From the IMG/VR virus record IMGVR_UViG_3300006810_000082, positions 1 to 46,330 of that record: DNA of 46,330 nucleotides; one strand, 5' to 3'. This document shows, in pieces, positions 41,474 to 46,330 of this stretch (its first letter is position 1; each line of letters begins with the position of its first letter). The DNA is from a virus. A program made the position numbers and the translations under genes. The notes under the pieces are model-generated. The model made no database searches. It was not told the origin of the DNA and was given only the letters and a program-made list of their open reading frames with translations.

Positions 41474-42430
41474 TCATCTTAGAGTCTCTGCTCTAAGGCT
41501 TCTAGTGTACAGATGGCTCAGTCTCCCGTATTGGTCAACGAATGGCTGCACTGCGTGGTTTATCTTTCGAGTCATAAGCATCTTTCTGAAGTGCTTTGAT
41601 AACTCCATAACCTCAGACACCTTGTCATCATTGTTATTGTACATCATCATAAGGATTGGCTTTAGCTTACTCAAAAGACCTCTGTGTGTGCCATTCGGCT
41701 TGTTCACTGCGTAGTTAACAATCTCATACATCAATCGGTAGCGTAGATTCAAATCAGTCACAGACTTGATTCTGCTAGGCAATCTGAACTCCACTCGATT
41801 AGAGTCAATACGACAAACTTGGTATTTATCATGACCACTTAAGCCTTCCCAATCGCACTCATCTGCATTCATAAAGATGTTAGCTTGACACCATCTTCTC
41901 TTTAATCTGAAACGATACAGAGCGTATACGATTCCACTGAATGGTCTAAGTGCGTCAGCTAGCTCAGAGCCACTCATACCTTTTACTGCTAGGTTTATGT
42001 GACCTCCACAATCTATATTCGATGGTGAAAATTGGTCATCAACAATGTGCTTAACCTCACTGAACATAGACAATACCTTGTTTCTCCATACAGAACGACC
42101 TATAAGTGGTAACACGTTTGTGATGGCTTCAACACCACAAGAACCATCTGTCTCAAAGTGCGAGAATAACGGATATTCTTTAACTGCATTCCTATGGAAT
42201 TGATTCTTTTCAACCTCAAAGCCAATAGTAAACTTCGCCTCAATCTCACCATCATCAGTTACATTGGTAGTTAAATTCAATTCATTGTGTGGTAAGTGCT
42301 TAATGTCATGTTGGAATGGAGTCTTATCAAAAAATCTGTAAGGTAAGCCATTGCGCTTTGCCCATCCATAGGATAACATACGACCTCTGTCATCGTTTCC
42401 CTCTGTAGTGTAAGTAATCTGTGCATTCAT
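41474..42430 (-). CDS. Amidoligase (COOH-NH2 ligase, glutamine-synthetase-like fold)
   Basis: A 318-residue protein with the motif order of the amidoligase_2 type: IGFEVEK at 69-75, DGSCGVEAITNVLPL at 95-109, CGGHINL at 141-147, then a central helix region and ICRIDSNRVEFRLPS-like residues near 205-222 (read as VCRIDSNRVEFRLPS). These Glu, His and Arg positions bind ATP and metal in the family. The enzyme joins a carboxylate to an amine, such as adding amino acids to a protein or metabolite. A fused amidotransferase/GGCT gene in the same strand region (36702-37631) is the expected partner type. Target unknown. Confidence 0.8.
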   Translation of the reverse strand: MNAQITYTTEGNDDRGRMLSYGWAKRNGLPYRFFDKTPFQHDIKHLPHNELNLTTNVTDDGEIEAKFTIGFEVEKNQFHRNAVKEYPLFSHFETDGSCGVEAITNVLPLIGRSVWRNKVLSMFSEVKHIVDDQFSPSNIDCGGHINLAVKGMSGSELADALRPFSGIVYALYRFRLKRRWCQANIFMNADECDWEGLSGHDKYQVCRIDSNRVEFRLPSRIKSVTDLNLRYRLMYEIVNYAVNKPNGTHRGLLSKLKPILMMMYNNNDDKVSEVMELSKHFRKMLMTRKINHAVQPFVDQYGRLSHLYTRSLRAETLR

Positions 42431-42459
42431 AGTGTTTGGTTTATTTGGTTAATGTTAGA

Positions 42460-42505
42460 GCCCATATGCTCGGCGAAAAGCATTACAACCACTTGGTCTA
42501 TGGGC
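42460..42505 (-). repeat. Inverted repeat GCCCATA / TATGGGC next to the decayed ribozyme
   Basis: Seven-base arms at 42460-42466 and 42499-42505 with a 32-base loop, followed on the minus strand by TTAACC (42452-42447), the usual stem I return sequence. It occupies the place where ribozyme D should have its cleavage arm. Confidence 0.6.
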
Positions 42506-42560
42506 AAAAGTCTGTTCGAACAGACTCACGTTTCGGATATTCAATCCTCATCAGTTAACC
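42503..42560 (-). ncRNA. Decayed hammerhead ribozyme (copy D)
   Basis: The 5' half is intact on the minus strand: GGTTAA, CTGATGA, stem II GGAT, loop TGAAT, ATCC, GAAA, C-G-T-G and the perfect palindrome (42526-42509). The other side does not fit: U16.1 is replaced by C (42504), stem III flanks mispair, and TTAACC does not follow directly. Cleavage is not expected by the family rules. It may be a relic, or the arm at 42447-42452 may be used in a rearranged fold. Confidence 0.6.
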
Positions 42561-43139
42561 TTACGCATTCAATTGCTCTTTAGCTTTAGCTAGTAACATC
42601 TCTAGTGCTTCGATTGACTTAGCATTAACTCCTTCAATCTTACCATCAGATAGTAAACGAAGACTAGCGCCTTTGTCAGACTCAAGTGCTTCAGCCTTAG
42701 CACTGAATGTCATCAGTGTAGTTGATGACTCACTACCTTCAGACTCCTCGTCAGACTCAGCGCCACCATTCTTAACGAATTTAAGACAACCTCTTACACT
42801 ACGATTCTCAGTAGAGTCTTTGTACTCAGAGATTTTATTAGACTGCGCTTCTCTAATCTTTCCTAAGTTAATCATCTCAGAGAAGAATGCTTTCTTGTAT
42901 CCCCAAATATCTCTAAAGTCTTCGGTAGTCATTACAATACCTGCATACTCCATAGCTTGTTTACCCTCTGCAGACTTCCACCATTGGTAAGTAATGTGCA
43001 TCTTAAGAGATAGCTTAACTTGGACGTCGAATGTATTCTTAACTGCAGTCTGAACATCTAAATTCATTGCCATTGCACCATTGAATTCTTGGACATTGTT
43101 TTCTAGTAATTCTTCGAAATTTCTGTTAATTTGACTCAT
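42561..43139 (-). CDS. 192-residue hypothetical protein, first gene of the early operon
   Basis: MSQINRNFEELLENNVQEFN opens a protein with a helical N-terminal half (MHITYQWWKSAEGKQAMEYA, FFSEMINLGKIREAQ) and a Ser/Glu-rich linker (ESDEESEGSESSTTL). A C-terminal helix (KSIEALEMLLAKAKEQ) follows. It is the gene nearest the divergent control region, so it is probably transcribed first after infection. Unlike the other ribozyme-linked genes, its stop precedes the ribozyme sequence. Function unknown. Confidence 0.6.
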   Translation of the reverse strand: MSQINRNFEELLENNVQEFNGAMAMNLDVQTAVKNTFDVQVKLSLKMHITYQWWKSAEGKQAMEYAGIVMTTEDFRDIWGYKKAFFSEMINLGKIREAQSNKISEYKDSTENRSVRGCLKFVKNGGAESDEESEGSESSTTLMTFSAKAEALESDKGASLRLLSDGKIEGVNAKSIEALEMLLAKAKEQLNA

Positions 43140-43413
43140 AATCGTTTGGTTTTGAGCATCTTAGCTCGTTATGGTGGAAGGATATCTCCCACTCGCTCTG
43201 CTAAATTAAGTATAAATTTTGTATAAAACTAATTATACATAAAGAAATGTTTAAAAAATGTACATTCAGTTTAAGATGTCAGTAAATGCTAGGAATAACG
43301 GCAGGCATATTGTGAGCAGTTTGTTTATGGTGTTTTGGTGTAGGGAATGGATAACCTCCATTGTGAGCATATGCTACAAATGGATGTTCACTCTGTGAGT
43401 CTAGACTGATTGC

Positions 43414-43431
43414 AGTCTGTTGGAACAGACT
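43414..43431. repeat. Palindrome copy in the divergent region
   Basis: AGTCTGTTGGAACAGACT in non-coding sequence with no U tract on either side and no hammerhead core nearby. As it is not at a gene end, a DNA-level role such as protein binding is as likely as an RNA one. Confidence 0.8.
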
Positions 43432-43563
43432 ATCTGTAATGCAGTGAATACGTCAAGCCTAATGACAGCAGGAGATACAGAGCGATGACAACAGCGATGC
43501 AGTAGGTTAACTACCACAGGCACAGGCAGTTAGGTAGTGCTATGCAAAAGGCTAAAAAATCGG

Positions 43564-43617
43564 GACACCGAAGCCGAAAAGCGAACCCCGCCCTTTTCGA
43601 GAATGTCGGTTTCTGTC
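43564..43617 (-). ncRNA. GC-rich structured element, possible small RNA with terminator-like end
   Basis: GACACCGA (43564-43571) can pair with TCGG (43606-43609) and TGTC (43614-43617) around a bulge. Inside, CGAAAAG (43575-43581) pairs with CTTTTCG (43593-43599). On the minus strand the structure runs into TTTTTT, as at the end of a terminated small RNA. The GC content is far above the rest of the window. Confidence 0.4.
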
Positions 43618-43678
43618 GGGGGGTAGCGCTGCGCACATCACATATAACCCACAACCCCTATATATCTAAAAATTTTTG

Positions 43679-43686
43679 TATCTTTA
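43679..43686 (+). promoter_or_regulatory. Near-consensus -7 box (TATCTTTA)
   Basis: TATCTTTA differs from TAnnTTTG at the last base and lies 4 bases before the ATG at 43691. Transcription would give an almost leaderless mRNA, so the assignment is tentative. Confidence 0.35.
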
Positions 43687-43690
43687 CCCA

Positions 43691-43843
43691 ATGTACGAGA
43701 TAGAATTACAGAATAGAATGAAGGTAGGATTTGTATTGGGCTTCTCAATATTTCCATCTGACGAAGATTTTAAGTTCGCTGAGTACATATTATACTTAGG
43801 ATTAATTAGTTTACACATAAAAATATACAAAGATGAGCTATAG
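43691..43843 (+). CDS. 50-residue hypothetical protein
   Basis: Frame MYEIELQNRMKVGFVLGFSI, then FPSDEDFKFAEYILYLGLIS and the end KIYKDEL. I recognise this style (GFVLGF, then a short acidic segment and YLGLIS-x-H) from small conserved proteins of Bacteroidota phages. It looks like a compact beta structure or a membrane-associated hairpin. It overlaps the next gene by 11 bases. Confidence 0.6.
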   Translation: MYEIELQNRMKVGFVLGFSIFPSDEDFKFAEYILYLGLISLHIKIYKDEL

Positions 43844-44024
43844 TGGATTGACAGTAAAGAACGGCAGATTAATTAACAATCGCCCGGTAGGAAAAAGTGG
43901 AATCGAGGAAGCAGCAGAACTTCGCAAGATGGTTAAGAAAAATGAAAAGACCAATATGATTGCGGATGGTATTGAGAGAGCTGAGATGAAAAAAGATATG
44001 AATAAATTATTCAAAGGCATTTAA
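43833..44024 (+). CDS. 63-residue basic hypothetical protein
   Basis: MSYSGLTVKNGRLINNRPVG, then a helical charged part (IEEAAELRKMVKKNEKTN, AEMKKDMNKLFKGI). It is basic overall, so it may bind nucleic acid or act as a small adaptor. It starts inside the preceding gene and ends before a strong terminator at 44078-44104. Confidence 0.6.
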   Translation: MSYSGLTVKNGRLINNRPVGKSGIEEAAELRKMVKKNEKTNMIADGIERAEMKKDMNKLFKGI

Positions 44025-44077
44025 GATTCATTGTGTTTGATGGTTGAATTGATTGGGTAGTGACTTTCAATTCGAGA

Positions 44078-44104
44078 AGAGGGATTAAGTTCCCTCTTTT
44101 TTTT
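44078..44104 (+). terminator. Intrinsic terminator
   Basis: AGAGGGA (44078-44084) and TCCCTCT (44091-44097) pair around TTAAGT, followed by eight T. It closes the two-gene transcript of the small proteins. Confidence 0.85.
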
Positions 44105-44151
44105 GACATATAATGTTAAAGTGATGTTGATTTAATGTTGAAATGAAGGAG

Positions 44152-44197
44152 CTAACTATTTGATTATCAGTACTACTGTTAATAATGTTAATTTTAA
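44152..44197. repeat. 46-base repeat shared with the primase upstream region, with nearby ATGTTAA-like iterons
   Basis: 41 of 46 bases match 33327-33372. Just before it, AATGTTAA, GATGTTGA and AATGTTGA occur at roughly 10-base steps (44112-44141), and the repeat itself holds GTTAAT twice. Such spacing suggests a protein bound on one face of DNA, or replication iterons. Confidence 0.65.
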
Positions 44198-44274
44198 CCC
44201 TACTTTATAGGAATAAAAAATAATAATAAAGGGGGAATATATATATATATAGTAGGGCGAGTTGAAACTAACAT

Positions 44275-44304
44275 TTGCGTATTAAAAAATATGTCTTATA
44301 TTTG
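44275..44304 (+). promoter_or_regulatory. groEL: Bacteroidota-type promoter of groEL
   Basis: TTG (44275-44277), 19 bases, TATATTTG (44297-44304): a full consensus match. Start of transcription is expected near 44311, leaving a short leader with AAGTACAAAATG. Confidence 0.8.
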
Positions 44305-44327
44305 CATTAAATCAAATCAAGTACAAA

Positions 44328-45935
44328 ATGAATCAATCAGGTTACACTCCAAAGGAGTTGCATTTCTCAGACGAAGGTAGAACTAAGTTGTTTAATGGTC
44401 TAGAGAAAATCACTAACGCAGTACAAAGCACACTTGGACCTCAAGGGCATACAGTGCTTATCGAATCACAAGAACATTTATCGGGAATGACGGTTACTAA
44501 GGATGGAGTCACGGTGGCTAAATCTATTAGCTTGCTTGACCCTGTGGAGAATCTTGCAGTCAGAATTGTAAAGGAGGCTGCGGAGAAGACTGCTGTATCT
44601 GCGGGTGATGGAACCACAACGGCTATCGTGTTGTCTAACGCCTTGGTTCGAAATGGAGACGAGCATATAAAGGACGGGTTGAATAAGACCGCTGTCTTTC
44701 GTGAGATGGTTAAGGGTACAGAAGATATTGTGAAGAGCCTTAAGAAGATGAGTAAGCCTGTTACTGATAAGACGTTGGCTAGTGTAGCAACCATATCAGC
44801 TAACAACGACCCATTTATAGGCGGTGTGATAGCAGATGTCTACAAAGAGGTAGGTAAGGATGGTATTGTTACCGTTGAACGCTCACAGACCCCTGATACT
44901 TACTTTGAGACTACAAAAGGAATAAAGGTAGATAGAGGGTATTCATCTAACTTGTTTGTGAATAATCATAAGAAGGACGAGTGTGTCTTTGAGGATGTTC
45001 GTATATTGGTTAGTGATGCTGAGATAAGTAATATACTACAGATTGAGAATGTGTTAAAGCCAATTATACAGGAAGGGAGTAAGCTGCTTATCATCGCACC
45101 TTGTTCGACTAACGTGATTAATACGTTATCGGCTAACGTGATGAAGAATGGTTTGAAGGTGTGTTGCATTCAGCCACCTAACTTTGGCTACAAGCAGCAC
45201 GAGTTAATGAATGACATTGCTCTTTCGGTTGGTGCTACTTACTACAGTGAGAAGACGGGTGATGATTTGAGTTTAATTATGCCAAATGATTTAGGTAAAG
45301 CTAAAAAGGTTATAGTTAGCAGAGCGTCTACGATTATTGTGAAGGATGAGGTTGTTGTTTCGCAGGACGATATTGACAAGAGAGTTGAGCAGTTGTATTC
45401 GGCACAGCTTTTATCTAAGACAAAGGAGGAGAAGGAATTTATTCAATCAAGGATAGCATCTCTTACCGGTGGTGTTGGAGTGATATACGTAGGCGGTCAG
45501 ACTGAGTTAGAGCATAAAGAGCTGTATGACAGAGTTGACGATGCTGTATGTGCAGTGCGTTCAGCTACGCTCGAGGGTATACTACCGGGTGGTGGCTTAG
45601 CTCTTGAGAACATCTCAAGGTTTATGACTATAAGTGACAAGTGGTCTGATGAGAAGAAGGTTGCTTACAAGATACTTAAGCAGTCATTGCTTGCACCTAT
45701 AAATACTATACTGTCAAATGCAGGGCTGAGATATGATGACCTGTATAATGATGGGACGCCAAGAGGTTTCGGGTATGACGTAAAGAATGATAAGAGAGGG
45801 AGATTGATGACAATGGGTGTTATTGACCCGATGAAGGTTACAAAGAGCGCACTTCAAAATGCTGTGTCAGTAGCTGTCACTCTTCTAAGTACTAACGCTA
45901 TTGTAACGATGGCACGAAGTTATGAGACAAAGTAA
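44328..45935 (+). CDS. groEL: Phage-encoded GroEL-type chaperonin
   Basis: A 535-residue group I chaperonin subunit, close to the usual length of about 545. Seen: TKDG with D59 (E. coli D52), GDGTTTA at 93-99, the hinge/apical region with RGYSSNLFVN, and DDAV with D405 (E. coli D398) followed by ILPGGGLALEN. ATPase residues are therefore kept. The C-terminus ends MARSYETK and lacks the Gly-Gly-Met tail. The apical domain is the most diverged part. No groES was found in the window, so it may use the host co-chaperonin or work without one. It has its own promoter and is followed directly (TAATG) by a tiny gene. A role in folding capsid or the giant virion proteins is inference. Confidence 0.92.
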   Translation: MNQSGYTPKELHFSDEGRTKLFNGLEKITNAVQSTLGPQGHTVLIESQEHLSGMTVTKDGVTVAKSISLLDPVENLAVRIVKEAAEKTAVSAGDGTTTAIVLSNALVRNGDEHIKDGLNKTAVFREMVKGTEDIVKSLKKMSKPVTDKTLASVATISANNDPFIGGVIADVYKEVGKDGIVTVERSQTPDTYFETTKGIKVDRGYSSNLFVNNHKKDECVFEDVRILVSDAEISNILQIENVLKPIIQEGSKLLIIAPCSTNVINTLSANVMKNGLKVCCIQPPNFGYKQHELMNDIALSVGATYYSEKTGDDLSLIMPNDLGKAKKVIVSRASTIIVKDEVVVSQDDIDKRVEQLYSAQLLSKTKEEKEFIQSRIASLTGGVGVIYVGGQTELEHKELYDRVDDAVCAVRSATLEGILPGGGLALENISRFMTISDKWSDEKKVAYKILKQSLLAPINTILSNAGLRYDDLYNDGTPRGFGYDVKNDKRGRLMTMGVIDPMKVTKSALQNAVSVAVTLLSTNAIVTMARSYETK

Positions 45936-46015
45936 TGGTAGTAAATATTGTAATTATACTAGCCACAATAACATCGATATCTGTTATTGTAAATGCCTTC
46001 TCAAGTGATAAGTAG
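45935..46015 (+). CDS. 26-residue single-span membrane peptide coupled to groEL
   Basis: The ATG overlaps the groEL stop (TAATG). Product MVVNIVIILATITSISVIVN then AFSSDK: one hydrophobic helix and a short polar end. The overlap suggests coupled translation with groEL. Such a short frame could be chance, but the composition is clearly membrane-like. Confidence 0.4.
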   Translation: MVVNIVIILATITSISVIVNAFSSDK

Positions 46016-46044
46016 TTTATCAGTATTAACCAAAGCAATTAAAG

Positions 46045-46194
46045 ATGCGTGGAATAATATCAAAGGCTCTTCGAGCCTCAATCAAAAAAGGTATGACGCT
46101 AAGCGTTGTTCAAAGGTATCTAAGGATAAAGCACAAAATTGCAACGACTGTAGCTGTTCTAAATAAACGAATAAAAAATTTAGATGAGCAATAA
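46045..46194 (+). CDS. 49-residue basic hypothetical protein
   Basis: MRGIISKALRASIKKGMTLS, then VVQRYLRIKHKIATTVAVLN and KRIKNLDEQ. It is strongly basic and helical, so nucleic-acid or membrane binding is possible. It overlaps the start of the next gene by 11 bases (ATGAGCAATAA). Function unknown. Confidence 0.5.
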   Translation: MRGIISKALRASIKKGMTLSVVQRYLRIKHKIATTVAVLNKRIKNLDEQ

Positions 46195-46330
46195 AGATAA
46201 GAAGCCACCTAGGGGAAACGTGAAGTTTAATATAACTTTATCGGACGAGCAAAAGAAAGCAAAGGAGAATATAATGAATCACGCCTACAGCTTTATTGTA
46301 GGGAAAGCAGGCTCAGGTAAGACTCTCTTA
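46184..46330 (+). CDS. phoH: PhoH-like P-loop ATPase, N-terminal part (3' end outside window)
   Basis: The 49 visible residues end in a Walker A motif (FIVGKAGSGKTLL). The preceding LSDEQKKAKENIMNH segment is typical of PhoH-family ATPases in phages, where a Q-rich helix precedes the P-loop. PhoH proteins are ATPases, some linked to RNA metabolism; in phages the role is unclear. A helicase or terminase-like ATPase cannot be ruled out from the N-terminus alone. Confidence 0.6.
   Translation, partial: MSNKDKKPPRGNVKFNITLSDEQKKAKENIMNHAYSFIVGKAGSGKTLL

Larger units (their letters stand above)
43140..43690. other. Divergent intergenic control region
   Basis: About 550 bases between the leftward early genes and the rightward small genes. 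It holds an AT-rich stretch at 43201-43260 (probable leftward promoter, weak TAGTTTTA match at 43224-43231), short repeats (GTGAGCA, CAGGCA, GCGATG), one palindrome copy at 43414-43431, the palindromic GTAGGTTAACTAC near 43500, and a GC-rich structured block at 43564-43617. An origin or small RNA is possible. Confidence 0.6.

Noticed and set aside
43258-43398. A 46-codon plus-strand frame with an A-rich leader in the divergent region
   Set aside because: Composition is odd, it lies in a probable promoter region, it does not couple to a neighbour, and no family pattern is seen.
36741-43431. CRISPR-like reading of the dispersed repeats
   Set aside because: Copies are irregularly spaced over the window, are fully palindromic, and occur inside genes and terminators; there are no spacers of even length and no cas genes.
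44441-44806. A 121-codon minus-strand frame inside groEL
   Set aside because: It is antisense to the conserved ATP-binding region of GroEL and has no start context; a shadow frame.

Overview
The window looks like a stretch of a tailed double-stranded DNA phage of a Bacteroidota host, most likely a flavobacterium-type host. Three things point there. Promoters have the Bacteroidota form (TTG, 19-20 bases, TAnnTTTG). Genes start behind A/C-rich leaders without a usual Shine-Dalgarno. The virion genes resemble those of crAss-like and other Bacteroidota podoviruses. These assignments are recognised from the sequence; no database search was run. DNA is AT-rich and tightly packed. No tRNA gene, CRISPR array or insertion sequence was seen.

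Layout. Bases 1-26770 (+ strand) are the virion module: the end of a scaffold-like gene, the major capsid protein, four small proteins with look-alike N-termini (two carry carbohydrate-binding-like modules), two ring/connector proteins, a 1557-residue muzzle/stabilisation protein, further tail proteins, a GNAT-like protein, two internal virion proteins and a 3052-residue polyvalent ejection protein with a GNAT domain and an HEMGH metalloprotease motif. Bases 26878-36476 (- strand) are replication and recombination: PD-(D/E)XK and HNH nucleases, two DnaA-domain-IV-like proteins, an SNF2/SF2 helicase, a primase/SF3 helicase, an SSB-like protein, a RecE-like exonuclease and a DUF1071 annealing protein. 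Bases 36702-43139 (- strand) are an accessory/early region of small genes, with an amidoligase and a glutamine-amidotransferase/gamma-glutamylcyclotransferase fusion. Bases 43140-43690 are a divergent, structured control region. Bases 43691-46330 (+) carry two small genes, a phage GroEL, two tiny genes and the start of a PhoH-like ATPase.

The most striking feature is RNA. On the minus strand of the accessory region I can fold four self-cleaving hammerhead ribozymes base by base: three type I (38637-38700, 39943-40006, 41105-41168) and one type III (41390-41440). A fifth, decayed copy lies at 42503-42560. Each type I copy sits exactly at the end of a gene, and its stem I supplies that gene's last Gly codon and stop codon. 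Stem III of the type I copies is an 18-base palindrome (AGTCTGTTCGAACAGACT and close variants). That palindrome occurs 16 times in the window: as stem III, as terminator hairpins, in 5' leaders, and inside three reading frames. I infer a dispersed palindromic element family that has been built into ribozymes punctuating the early mRNA, cutting it between genes and leaving hairpin-capped 3' ends.
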